A DNA stretch of 64,000 bases from Paraburkholderia graminis C4D1M (lineage in GTDB: Bacteria; Pseudomonadota; Gammaproteobacteria; Burkholderiales; Burkholderiaceae). Below the pieces are notes generated by a model that did no database searches, was not told where the DNA came from, and saw only the letters and a list, made by a program, of their open reading frames with translations. Every line of letters starts with the position of its first letter. Positions within the stretch are counted from its first letter, which is position 1. Positions 44,239-52,637 of the stretch are shown in pieces. The translations under genes were made by a program, and so were the position numbers. The DNA lies in assembly GCF_000172415.1 (NCBI RefSeq), contig NZ_ABLD01000009.1, forward strand, positions 124,001 to 188,000. The letters are read 5' to 3'.

Positions 44239-44299
44239 CACTTCCGCCCGCATTCCAAGCGCAACCTTCCCACCAGCAAACCCCCACCAACCCCACCCC

Positions 44300-45760
44300 T
44301 CACGTCCGCTCAGAAGGATCAGTTTTCCTGGCCGGCGTCCGGATATCCGGCGACAACTGCGCGAAGATCCACGCCGAACCCGCGGTGATAATCCCCACGC
44401 AAAGGAACGTCGCATGAAACGCGGGCAGAGAGTTGGCAGCCGTCACGCGCGGCAAGAGCCCGGTGAAGGTCGCCAGCAGCGCGCCGGCCACGGTGACGCC
44501 GAGGCTCATCGACAGCATCTGGACCAGTGAGAACAAACTGTTGCCGCTGCTTGCGCCGCCGGTGCCGAGATCCTTGAGCGTCAGCGTGTTCATCGCGGTG
44601 AATTGCATCGAGTTGACGCCGCCAAACAACGCCAGTTGCACGAGCCTCAGCCACAGCGGCTGTCCCGCGTTGGTCAGCGAGAAGCTGGCCATCGTCAGGC
44701 CGACGAGAACCGTGTTGACGATCAACACGCGACGATAGCTGTACCTGACGATCAGCTTCGTCACGAGCCGCTTCGACGCCATGCCGGCAGCAGCAACGGG
44801 CAGCATCATCATGCCGGCTTCGAATGCGCTGTAGCCGAGACTCACTTGCAGCAGCAGCGGAATCAGATAAGGCATCGCGCCGCTTCCGATCCGCGCGAAC
44901 AGATTGCCGAGCAGTCCGACACTGAACGTGTGAATCTTGAACAGGTCGAGCGGAAAAATCGGCGCGGGCTCGCGCACCGCGTGCAAGCCATAGGCGACGA
45001 AGCAGGCCAGGCCCAGAATCAACAGCACCAGCACCGTTGCGTGTTGAATGCCGAATTCGGTGCGGCCATCGAGTGCAAAAGAAATCGCCACCATGCCGAC
45101 GACCAGCAGCAAGTAGCCCTTGACGTCGAACCTGCCGACCTCTTCGTTGCGGCTGTCGGGCATGAAGATGAAAGTGGCGATGCATCCGGCGATGCCCACC
45201 GGCACGTTGATCAAAAAGATCCAGTGCCACGACGCGATCTTGACGAGCCAGCCGCCCAGCGTCGGGCCGATCAATGGGCCAATCAGTCCGGGAATCGCGA
45301 CGAACGACAGCGCCGGCAGATAGCGCTCTGCCGGAAAAGTCCGCAGCACGGCGAGCCGTCCGACCGGCAGCAACATCGCGCCGCCCACGCCTTGCACGAT
45401 CCGGAAGATCACCAACTGGTTCAGCGTGTGAGCGTTCGCGCACAGCAACGAGCCGACCGCGAAAACCAGAATCGCGCTGAAGAACACGCGTCGCGTGCCT
45501 AGTTTGTCGGCGAGCCAGCCGGAGACCGGGATCATCACGGCCATCGTCAGCGAATAGGCGATCACGACGGACTGCATGCGCAACGGCAATTCGCCGAGGC
45601 TCGTCGCCATCGCCGGGAGGGCGGTGTTGACGATCGTCGAGTCGAGCGTCTGCATGAAAAAGCCGGTGGCGACGAGCCACAGCATGACCGTCAGCGAGCG
45701 GGCGGAAGGCGCGCTGGGCGCGACGGTCGAGGGAACGGGCTGGGTCGGCGGCGTGGACAT
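44300..45760 (-). CDS. DHA2-family MFS multidrug efflux transporter
   Basis: 486 residues, 14 predicted membrane segments. LDSTIVNTALPAMATSLGE, GWLADKLGTRRVFFSAILVFAVGSLLCA (motif A) and RIVQGVGGAMLLPVGRL (motif B), with IPGLIGPLIGPTLGGWLV (motif C), mark the DHA2 drug:H+ antiporters, close to E. coli MdtD. ATG 45760. It lies between the repeat region and the frameshifted regulator on the same strand. Substrate unknown. Confidence 0.88.
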   Translation of the reverse strand: MSTPPTQPVPSTVAPSAPSARSLTVMLWLVATGFFMQTLDSTIVNTALPAMATSLGELPLRMQSVVIAYSLTMAVMIPVSGWLADKLGTRRVFFSAILVFAVGSLLCANAHTLNQLVIFRIVQGVGGAMLLPVGRLAVLRTFPAERYLPALSFVAIPGLIGPLIGPTLGGWLVKIASWHWIFLINVPVGIAGCIATFIFMPDSRNEEVGRFDVKGYLLLVVGMVAISFALDGRTEFGIQHATVLVLLILGLACFVAYGLHAVREPAPIFPLDLFKIHTFSVGLLGNLFARIGSGAMPYLIPLLLQVSLGYSAFEAGMMMLPVAAAGMASKRLVTKLIVRYSYRRVLIVNTVLVGLTMASFSLTNAGQPLWLRLVQLALFGGVNSMQFTAMNTLTLKDLGTGGASSGNSLFSLVQMLSMSLGVTVAGALLATFTGLLPRVTAANSLPAFHATFLCVGIITAGSAWIFAQLSPDIRTPARKTDPSERT

Positions 45761-45966
45761 GAAGTAGCGGCTTGGCGCTCAGAACGGGCAGGAACTCGCT
45801 ATTCTAGGGAAAAGCCGCGGACGACACAGCGAGGGGTCGGGCCGCAGCACCGCGCGAGACGAGCGTGTTCGCATCTGCTGCGCGGTATCGTTTGGAGAAT
45901 GCACCGACGCAGCACGGCCGCGGTGCGGAGCCAGGCTCAGACATCCAGCGCGCAAGTCCCAGTCAC

Positions 45967-47375
45967 TCACTTCAACTTCGCCGCCGCCCGAAAAAACGCC
46001 TGCGCACGCGGCTCGTTACCGAACGCCGCGTGAATTCGAATCCACGGACTCGGCTCCATACCCGGCCTGAAGTAACTGCCCGGCGCAACCGTCACGCCCA
46101 GCGGCGCGCCGCATTCCACCAGCCGCTCGGCATTGTCCACGTGCGGCACGCGCGCCCACAAAAATTTTCCGCCGACGGGCTTCTCGAACACTTCCCAGCC
46201 CTCATCCTCGAGTGTCTGGATTGTCGAGCCGAGCGCGTCACGCATACGGCGGCGCAGTCGTTCGAGATACTTACGATATGCGCCGCGCTCGAGCAGCGAC
46301 GCCGTCACTGTTTCCGCGAAAAGCGAGCCGCCGATGCTCGTCAGCATCTTGATGTCGACGAGATCCTTGATGATCGCGTGACTCGCGACCACGCAGCCGA
46401 TGCGCAACGACGACGACGCGTCTTCGACAGTCCGCCGATGTAGATCACATGTTCGAGCTGATCGAGTGTGGCGAGGCGGTCGGTGACGTCGGTCTGAAAG
46501 TCGGCGTAGATATCGTCTTCGATGATCGTAAAGCCGTGCTCGCGTGCCAGTTGCAGCAGCCGGAACGCGACCGGCGGCGCGACCGTGGTCCCGGTCGGAT
46601 TGTGAAACACGGTATTGATGAAGAACAGCTTGGGCCGGTGCTGCTTCAACTGCGCCTGCATGACGTCGAGATCCGGCCCGCTGCGCGTGCGTGGAATGCC
46701 GACGAGCCGCACGCCGTGCAGCTTCAGCAGGCCGTAGAGATTGTAGTAGCCGGGGTCTTCGACGAAGATCGTGTCGCCCGCCTTCAGCATGTAGCGCATC
46801 AGCAGATCGAACGCCTGACTCGCGCCGTTCGTGATCAGGATCTGCGACGTGTCAGCACGAATCCCGAGTTGCGCGATTCGCGCCTGCAAATGTTCGCGCA
46901 AGCTGAGGTTGCCGAGCGGCGTCGCGTAATCGACCATGCTCGCGGGATCGGTGCGCAGCACGTGCCGTATCGCCTGCGCGATGCTGTCCGTATCGCGCCA
47001 CGGCTCGGGGATAAAGCCGCTGCCGAGCTTCAGCGTTTCGCCGGGATGGTTGAACTGCTGCAGCAGATGGTCGGATTCTTCTTCGGCGCGGCGCGGGTCC
47101 GAGGTGCCGTCGCATTGCGCGCCGCCGGGCGGCCGGTCCGCCACATAGAAGCCGGAACCGTGGCGCGAGTCGATGTAACCGAGCGATACCAGCCGGTCGT
47201 ATGCCTCGATGACCGGAAAGCGGCTCACGCCGTAGTCGGCGGCGAACTGGCGGATCGACGGCAATTTCGAGCCCGGATGCGCGGTCCGTGAGCGAATCCA
47301 GGTGCTGACGCCCGCGACGATCTGCTCCGTCAGCGGTACGCCATTGTCTCTATCAAGCTGAATCTCAAGTCGCAT
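45967..47375 (-). pseudogene. MocR/PdxR-type regulator (GntR HTH + aminotransferase fold), frameshifted
   Basis: The N-terminal part runs from ATG 47375 (MRLEIQLDRDNGVPLTEQIVAGV) through a GntR winged helix (~10-75, SIRQFAADYGVSRFPVIEAYDRL) into a fold-type I aminotransferase domain. Just after the PLP-lysine motif YIGGLSKT the frame shifts: two bases at 46417-46418 stand where a codon is expected (SKT-LSSSLR in relatives), and the frame continues one base off as LRIGCVVASHAIIKDLVDIK to 45967. Together they would make about 470 residues, the usual MocR length. The call is a pseudogene, a sequencing error or, less likely, a split product. It is divergent from a DUF2917 gene. Confidence 0.85.
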
Positions 47376-47429
47376 GTGCTTTCCTTCCCGGACGGGACGT
47401 GCGGTGCGGTTCAGGAGCTCACACACGCC

Positions 47430-47483
47430 AACTGTTCGGTTTTTCGACTGCACAGTTCCGATGAAACTGTTCGGAACTGTGCA
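47430..47483. promoter_or_regulatory. Candidate operator between mocR-type gene and DUF2917 gene
   Basis: A perfect 12-bp inverted repeat, TGCACAGTTCCG (47449-47460) and CGGAACTGTGCA (47472-47483), is separated by 11 bp. In addition AACTGTTCGG occurs as a direct repeat at 47430-47439 and 47465-47474, 35 bp apart. MocR-type regulators commonly bind direct repeats in divergent intergenic regions; the assignment is inferred. Confidence 0.65.
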
Positions 47484-47548
47484 TGGGTATCCGATGATCG
47501 CACGACAATAATCGATACAACACAAAAGCCCTCTGAAGGAGAACGGCC

Positions 47549-47866
47549 ATGCGTGAAGTGCGGATTTTCGAACTGGAACATGACGAGCCGGTGGCCGCGT
47601 GGCGCGTCGCGCGCCCGTCCACTTTCAAGGTGATCTCGGGTGAAATCTGGCTAACGGTCGAAGGCGACCGCGACGACTATTGGCTCGCCACTGGCGAATC
47701 GATCGATCTGCCGCGCGGGGCCGTCGCGTGGATCAGCGCGGGAGAGGCGGGTGCGCGCTTCGCGCTCGCCAGCGGCTCGGAGCGTAGTGCGGAACGCGGC
47801 CCGGCGAGGCCGACGCGCGGTGCGGCGGTGCCGAGCTGGCTGCCGCGTTGGCTCGGCGCTATGTGA
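47549..47866 (+). CDS. DUF2917 family protein
   Basis: 105 residues. MREVRIFELEHDEPVAAWRVARPSTFKVISGEIWLTVEGDRDDYWLATGESIDLPRGAVAWISAG matches the small cupin-like DUF2917 family; WLTVEGD and the GESIDLPRG turn are typical. No signal peptide or catalytic motif. A GAAGGAG ribosome-binding site precedes the ATG. Divergent from the frameshifted MocR gene, which may have controlled it. Function unknown. Confidence 0.82.
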   Translation: MREVRIFELEHDEPVAAWRVARPSTFKVISGEIWLTVEGDRDDYWLATGESIDLPRGAVAWISAGEAGARFALASGSERSAERGPARPTRGAAVPSWLPRWLGAM

Positions 47867-47965
47867 AGGAGCGGAGGGGAGCGTTTTGCGCGACAGTCGT
47901 TGCGTGAAGAGAGAAGGAGCCCGCCGGGCCGGCGCGTAGGTGCCCCGCCCGACGACAAGAAACGC

Positions 47966-49192
47966 TCAACTCTCCCCTACATACCTCGCCCGCGGCCGGA
48001 TCAAGCCGCCGTCGCGCGCCTGTTCCATCGCATGCGCGATCCACCCGACGACACGCCCCACCGCAAACAACGTGAAAGCGGCGCCCACGGGCAAGCCAAG
48101 CACCCGCTCGATAGCCGCGAGCGCAAAGTCGACGGTCGGCTCAGCGCCTGTCGTATCGCGGACCGCCCGCGCCAGCGCCTGCACCTCGCCGAGCGGCGAG
48201 CGCGCCGGCGCGCACTCCCGTAACAATTCCAGCAGGAGCCGCGCGCGCGGATCGCCTTGCGGATACAGCGGATGGCCGAAGCCGGACAGCACCGGCCCCT
48301 GCGCGCCGTGCTCATCGCGCGATAGACGAGTGGCCAGGTAACGATCGAGATCGGCGGCGCGCGACGCTTCTTCGAACAACGCCGCGATGCGCATGGTCTC
48401 GCCGCCGTGACGCGGGCCGGCCAGCGCGGCGAGACCGCCCGCCACCGCGCCGAACAGATGCGTGCCCGTCGACGTAATGCAGCGAACCGTGAACGTCGAC
48501 GCATTCAGCTCATGGTCCGCGCACGCGACCAGCGCGGCGCGCAGCAGCGCCGCCTGCTGCCGGTTGCGGACCTGCCACGCGGACGCCAACTGTCGATGCA
48601 GCGGCGCATTCGAAGGCGCGGCCGAGATCATCGCGGCGGCCAGCAGCCGCATCACGGCGCACGCGTTGTCCAATTGCGCATCGCGCCCGAGCGCCCAGAC
48701 CCGCGGCATTTGCGCGGCCGCCGCGGGCAGCAGCACGAGCGCGCGATCGAGCGGCGTGCTGTCGCCCCACAGCTTCAGCCACGCGGCCCATTGAGCGGCG
48801 CCGAGCGGGACGGGCGGCGCATCGGCGATACGCGCCGCGCTGCACTCCCACAGCAACGCCGCAATATCTTCGAGCGATTCGGTGCGCGCGAGCTCCATCG
48901 CATCGCGTCCGCGATACAGCAGGCGACCGTCGGCGACGAGCGTAATCGACGATTCCAGCACCGGTACGCCCCAATCCAGCACTTTCTGCGCGACCTTGCC
49001 CGCGCGCTTGCCGTCTTCCTTGCGCCGCGCGAGCCGCCGCACTTCGCGCGCGTCGTAGCGGCGATGCTTGCCTTGTGCATCCGGTGACGAACTCAGCAAG
49101 CCGCGGCTCACGTACGCATAAAGCGTGGTCACGCTGATGCCGAGTTCGGCGGCGGCTTCGGTGGCAGTCAAGGAATCGGGAGATGGGGACAT
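47966..49192 (-). CDS. Citrate synthase family protein with N-terminal MerR-like HTH
   Basis: 408 residues from ATG 49192. A MerR-like helix-turn-helix (~8-55: LTATEAAAELGISVTTLYAYVSRGLLSSS, then KHRRYDAREVRRL) precedes a complete citrate synthase fold. Catalytic residues appear intact: His227 in DHELNASTF, His262 in GPRHGGE, His307 in GFGHPLYPQGDPRAR and Asp355 in VDFALAAIE. It is probably a citrate, 2-methylcitrate or other acyl-CoA condensing enzyme that may also bind DNA; neither activity is proven. It faces a CaiB-type CoA-transferase gene across a region with two palindromes. Confidence 0.85.
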   Translation of the reverse strand: MSPSPDSLTATEAAAELGISVTTLYAYVSRGLLSSSPDAQGKHRRYDAREVRRLARRKEDGKRAGKVAQKVLDWGVPVLESSITLVADGRLLYRGRDAMELARTESLEDIAALLWECSAARIADAPPVPLGAAQWAAWLKLWGDSTPLDRALVLLPAAAAQMPRVWALGRDAQLDNACAVMRLLAAAMISAAPSNAPLHRQLASAWQVRNRQQAALLRAALVACADHELNASTFTVRCITSTGTHLFGAVAGGLAALAGPRHGGETMRIAALFEEASRAADLDRYLATRLSRDEHGAQGPVLSGFGHPLYPQGDPRARLLLELLRECAPARSPLGEVQALARAVRDTTGAEPTVDFALAAIERVLGLPVGAAFTLFAVGRVVGWIAHAMEQARDGGLIRPRARYVGES

Positions 49193-49219
49193 GAGGATAG
49201 GCCGCACAACAACCAAACA

Positions 49220-49256
49220 AATCAATATACATTGATTATCACAATCAAGATTGATT
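49220..49256. promoter_or_regulatory. Twin palindromic operators between HTH-citrate synthase and CoA-transferase genes
   Basis: AATCAAT-ATAC-ATTGATT at 49220-49237 and AATCAA-GA-TTGATT at 49243-49256 are both perfect inverted repeats. Their centres lie 21 bp apart, about two helical turns, giving four alternating half-sites. They sit 28 bp upstream of the citrate-synthase ATG in an AT-rich patch within GC-rich DNA. The HTH domain of the adjacent enzyme is an obvious candidate ligand (inference). Confidence 0.72.
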
Positions 49257-49311
49257 CAAACAACCCACGCTCCTAGACTCATCCACATTCCTCGACCCGA
49301 ATGTGAACGCC

Positions 49312-50721
49312 ATGACCCCCGAACTCGCACTCGATCACATCTGGACGCTCGCAGGCTGCGAGCGAGCCGCGCTTCGCTCGGTTCACTTCACCGGCAGCGA
49401 GCCGGCCTTGCCGTCCGTGTTTCGCGTCGGCGCGCTGGCGTGCGCGACCATCGCCGCGACGGGGCTGGCGGCGGCTGAATATCATCGGTTGCGCACGGGG
49501 CGCGGGCAGCCCGTGAGCGTGGACATGCGCCGCGCGCTGGCTTCGTTTCGCAGCGAACGTTATCTGCGAATCGACGGTGGTCCGCCGCCCGCGCTGCGCG
49601 ATCCTGTGACGGGTTTCTATGAGACGCGCGACGGCCGCTGGATTCAATTGCACACGAACTTCGCGCATCATCTGGCGGGCGTATTGAAAGTGCTCGGCTG
49701 CGAGAACGACCGCGCGGCGGTTGCATCGGCGATACGTGGATGGGATGGCGCCGCGCTCGACCAGACGCTCGCCGACGCCGGCCTGTGCGCCGCGTTGATT
49801 CGCACGCCGCAAGAGTGGACCGCGCTCGATCAGGCAAAGGCAATCGCGCGTCTGCCGCTCTTCGAAATCGAGCGAATCGGCGATGCCCCGCCGGAACTCG
49901 CGACGCGGCATGCGTCGCCGTCGGTGAATGCGGGCAGCCGGCCGCTGTCGGGTGTGCGCGTGCTGGACCTGTCGCGCATCATCGCCGGTCCGGTCGGTGG
50001 GCGCGCGCTCGCGCAGCATGGCGCCGAAGTGTTGATGATCAACGGCCCGCATCTGCCGAACATTGCGCCGCTCGTCATCGACAACGGCCGCGGCAAGCGC
50101 TCGGCCGTGCTCGATCTGCGCGATGCGGCAGGCCGCGAAACGCTGCGCGGCTTGACACGCGATGCCGATGTCTTTCTACAGGCGTATCGCCCCGGCGCAC
50201 TGGCGGCGCGCGGATTCGGTCCCGACGATGCAGCGCGTCTGCGGCCCGGCATCGTCTACGTGTCGGTGTGCGCGTATGGATACGAAGGGCCGTGGGCGTC
50301 GCGGCGCGGGTTCGACAGCCTCGTGCAGTCCGCGAGCGGCATCGCGGCGACGGAGCAGCGCGCGGCGGCATCCGCGGAGCCGAGGCATCTGCCGTGTCAG
50401 GCGCTCGATCACGCGACCGGCTATCTCGCCGCGTTCGGCGCGATGGCCGCGTTGGCGCGGCGCGCCACCGAAGGCGGTAGCTGGCATGTGAAGGTGTCGC
50501 TCGCGCAGACGGGCCGCTGGCTGCAATCGTTCGGCGAGATTCCCGACGGCTGGCAGGCGCCTGAGCTCACGCTCGACGACGTGCGCGACTGCCTCGAAAC
50601 CGTGCAGTCCGGGTTTGGCCGCGTGCAGGCCGTGCAGCCTGCCGAGCAGCTCGATGGGACGCCGGCTTTCCTCGCACTGCCACCCGCGCCGATCGGCACG
50701 CACGAGGCGAAGTGGGTTTGA
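49312..50721 (+). CDS. CaiB/BaiF (family III) CoA-transferase
   Basis: 469 residues from ATG 49312 (GTG 49303 is an alternative; neither has a good ribosome-binding site). The class III CoA-transferase fold is seen in the second half: LSGVRVLDLSRIIAGPVGGRALAQHGAEVLMI, DNGRGKRSAVLDLRDAAGRETLRGLTRDADVFLQAYRPGALAARGFG and RRGFDSLVQSASGIA with the catalytic Asp. The first ~200 residues, normally the C-terminal-type part, come before it, a permuted-looking order. Moving CoA between an acyl-CoA and an organic acid fits next to a citrate-synthase homologue. Confidence 0.83.
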   Translation: MTPELALDHIWTLAGCERAALRSVHFTGSEPALPSVFRVGALACATIAATGLAAAEYHRLRTGRGQPVSVDMRRALASFRSERYLRIDGGPPPALRDPVTGFYETRDGRWIQLHTNFAHHLAGVLKVLGCENDRAAVASAIRGWDGAALDQTLADAGLCAALIRTPQEWTALDQAKAIARLPLFEIERIGDAPPELATRHASPSVNAGSRPLSGVRVLDLSRIIAGPVGGRALAQHGAEVLMINGPHLPNIAPLVIDNGRGKRSAVLDLRDAAGRETLRGLTRDADVFLQAYRPGALAARGFGPDDAARLRPGIVYVSVCAYGYEGPWASRRGFDSLVQSASGIAATEQRAAASAEPRHLPCQALDHATGYLAAFGAMAALARRATEGGSWHVKVSLAQTGRWLQSFGEIPDGWQAPELTLDDVRDCLETVQSGFGRVQAVQPAEQLDGTPAFLALPPAPIGTHEAKWV

Positions 50722-50727
50722 TGCGTT

Positions 50728-50755
50728 GATGCGGCCGCATCACGACGGCCGCATC
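50728..50755. terminator. Hairpin between converging CoA-transferase and GntR genes
   Basis: Perfect 10-bp stem GATGCGGCCG/CGGCCGCATC with an 8-base loop. There is no T run, so termination is uncertain. Confidence 0.4.
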
Positions 50756-50785
50756 GAAGAAAGCTTGCACGGCAAACCCCACGAC

Positions 50786-51532
50786 CTACTTCCTCAACTC
50801 CGCCACAAAATCGTAGTAATCGTTACGGCAATAAGTGTCGGTCAGTTCAATAGCGCGCTGATCCGCCGTATAGCCCACACGAGTGATCAACAGCAGCGCC
50901 TCATTCGGCGCGATGCTCATTTGCTGCGCGATTTCCTCGCTCGCATTCACCGCGCGGAAATGCTGCAACGCGCGGACGATGGTCAGCCCGCGGTTCTCCA
51001 GGTACGTATAAAGCGAATCGCCGATGGCCTGCGGATCGGGAATCACCGCAGCCGGAAAGGTCGAGTTCTCGACGGCCATCACGATGCCGTCCGCGAGACG
51101 CAAGCGCCGCAGACGCGTCACCGCCGCAGCCGGCGACAGCCCGAGCTGGATCACTTCATCGCGATTGGCCGGCAGGATCTCGCGCGACAGCCACTGAGAA
51201 CTCGGCGTAAAGCCCCGCCGCCGCAGCATTTCGCTGAAGCTCGACAGACGCGACAGCGGATCTTCGTAGCGCGGCGTGATGAAACTGCCGGCGCCCTGCG
51301 TGCGTCGAATCAGGCCTTGTTCGACGAGCAACGCGATGGCCTTGCGAGACGTGATTCGCGAAACGCCAAGCGCCTCCGAGAGTACACGCTCCGAAGGCAG
51401 CGCTTCGCCCGCGTTCCAGCGATTCTCGTGGATTGCGGCGCCGAGCTTGCGGGCAAGTTGCAGGTAGAGCGGTGTGTCGTTTTCCGGGTCCGGGCGCAGG
51501 TCGCGCCAGCGGTCTTCCGAGGCAGAGGTCAT
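50786..51532 (-). CDS. GntR-family regulator, HutC subfamily (UTRA domain)
   Basis: 248 residues. Winged-helix GntR domain (~18-90: LPSERVLSEALGVSRITSRKAIALLVEQGLIRRTQGAGSFI) followed by a UTRA effector domain with RRLRLADGIVMAVENSTFP and a C-terminal TDTYCRNDYYDFVAEL. This pattern resembles NagR/DasR-type repressors that bind amino-sugar phosphates, or HutC. No sugar-use operon is in the window; targets may be elsewhere. Its neighbours are convergent and divergent single genes. Confidence 0.9.
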   Translation of the reverse strand: MTSASEDRWRDLRPDPENDTPLYLQLARKLGAAIHENRWNAGEALPSERVLSEALGVSRITSRKAIALLVEQGLIRRTQGAGSFITPRYEDPLSRLSSFSEMLRRRGFTPSSQWLSREILPANRDEVIQLGLSPAAAVTRLRRLRLADGIVMAVENSTFPAAVIPDPQAIGDSLYTYLENRGLTIVRALQHFRAVNASEEIAQQMSIAPNEALLLITRVGYTADQRAIELTDTYCRNDYYDFVAELRK

Positions 51533-51637
51533 GGGGCTTACGCTAGAAGGGCGAGGAGCAATTCTAAGACATCGGCGCGCGACGTTATAGCGGGCTTTTG
51601 CCTGGTCATCGGTCGGATCGCGGCGCAGCCGGTAAAC

Positions 51638-51670
51638 TCGTCGATGCGTCGTCGATGCGTCGTCGATACG
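51638..51670. repeat. Three tandem 11-bp units upstream of the aldo/keto reductase
   Basis: TCGTCGATGCG twice and TCGTCGATACG once, in the 228-bp gap between the GntR gene and the aldo/keto reductase gene. It could be an operator series or simple repeat expansion. Confidence 0.6.
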
Positions 51671-51760
51671 GATCGAGCAGCAGCGCCGTGCGCCGGGTCT
51701 GTGTTTCGCGCCGTCGCATGGTCGGACATTCAGCCATAGTCAGTCACTTCAGGAGCCAGC

Positions 51761-52606
51761 ATGACGAGCGACATCGCAAGCGTGAGCCTGCCCGACGGCG
51801 AGCGCATCCCGAAACTCGGGCAGGGCACATGGGAGATGGGCGAGCAGCCGGCGCGCCGCGCGGCTGAGATCGACGCGCTGCGATACGGCGTCGAGCTCGG
51901 CATGACGCTGATCGATACCGCCGAAATGTACGGCGACGGCGCAACCGAATCGCTGCTCGGCGAAGCGCTTGCAGGACTGCGCGACCAGGTGTTCCTTGTC
52001 AGCAAGGTGTATCCGCATAACGCGAGCCGGCGCGGCGTGATTGCGGCGTGCGAACGCAGCCTCAAACGTCTGAACACGGATCGGCTCGATTTGTATCTGC
52101 TGCACTGGCGCGGCTCGGTGCCGCTCGCGGAGACGGTCGCGGCCTTCGAGGCGCTGCGCGAAGCCGGCAAGATCCGCCACTGGGGCGTGAGCAACTTCGA
52201 TACCGACGACATGGAAGAACTCGTGGCCACGCCCGGCGGCGAGTCGTGCGCGACGAACCAGATTCTGTATAACGTCGCGCGGCGCGGGCCGGAGTTCGAC
52301 CTGCTGCCCTGGCTCGCCGCGCGCAACATGCCGGCCATGGCCTACAGTCCCGTCGATCACGCGCGTCTGCCGCGCCGCTCGCCGCTCGACGATATTGCGA
52401 GCGCGCGCGGCGTCTCGGTGTTCCAGGTGGCGCTTGCGTGGGTATTGCAGCAGCCAGGCGTGTTCGCGATTCCGAAGGCGGGCCGCGTCGAGCACGTGCG
52501 CGACAACTATCGTGCGCTCGAGTTGCGGCTCGACGCAGAGGAGCTTGCCGCCATCGACGGCTACTTCAAGCCGCCGCGCGGCAAGCGCGCGCTGGAAATG
52601 CTCTGA
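51761..52606 (+). CDS. Aldo/keto reductase
   Basis: 281-residue NADPH-dependent TIM-barrel reductase. The catalytic tetrad is recognisable: Asp in LIDTAEMYGDG with Tyr, Lys in VSKVYPHNA, and His in LYLLHWRG. VSNFDTDDM and the C-terminal AIPKAGRVEHVRDN (cofactor site) are conserved. An AGGAG ribosome-binding site precedes the ATG. Close to the bacterial AKR5/YeaE group of methylglyoxal-type reductases; substrate not determined. Confidence 0.9.
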   Translation: MTSDIASVSLPDGERIPKLGQGTWEMGEQPARRAAEIDALRYGVELGMTLIDTAEMYGDGATESLLGEALAGLRDQVFLVSKVYPHNASRRGVIAACERSLKRLNTDRLDLYLLHWRGSVPLAETVAAFEALREAGKIRHWGVSNFDTDDMEELVATPGGESCATNQILYNVARRGPEFDLLPWLAARNMPAMAYSPVDHARLPRRSPLDDIASARGVSVFQVALAWVLQQPGVFAIPKAGRVEHVRDNYRALELRLDAEELAAIDGYFKPPRGKRALEML

Positions 52607-52637
52607 GCGTCGTGCTCATCGCACGGGCAGTGCGTCG

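Larger units (their letters stand above)
43597..44299. other. 703-bp intergenic region with C/A-rich minisatellites
   Basis: No credible gene. The left 300 bp look like an ordinary upstream region of the EAL gene. From 43940 on, the plus strand becomes C/A-rich and is built of short tandem arrays: (CACGAAC)-like units at 43979-44015, then the 7-bp and 8-bp arrays listed separately, then CCCCACC-like sequence up to the MFS gene end. An open frame exists but encodes only the repeats. Confidence 0.7.

Noticed and set aside
43979..44240. CRISPR array
   Set aside because: Units are 7-8 bp in pure tandem, with no spacers and no cas genes nearby.
43719..44417. Open frame encoding Ser/His/Pro/Ala repeats
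   Set aside because: It reads only the minisatellite DNA and runs into the antisense of the MFS gene; no ribosome-binding site.
46403..46430. Programmed frameshift in the MocR gene
   Set aside because: No slippery heptamer or pseudoknot was seen; a simple one-base loss explains it better.
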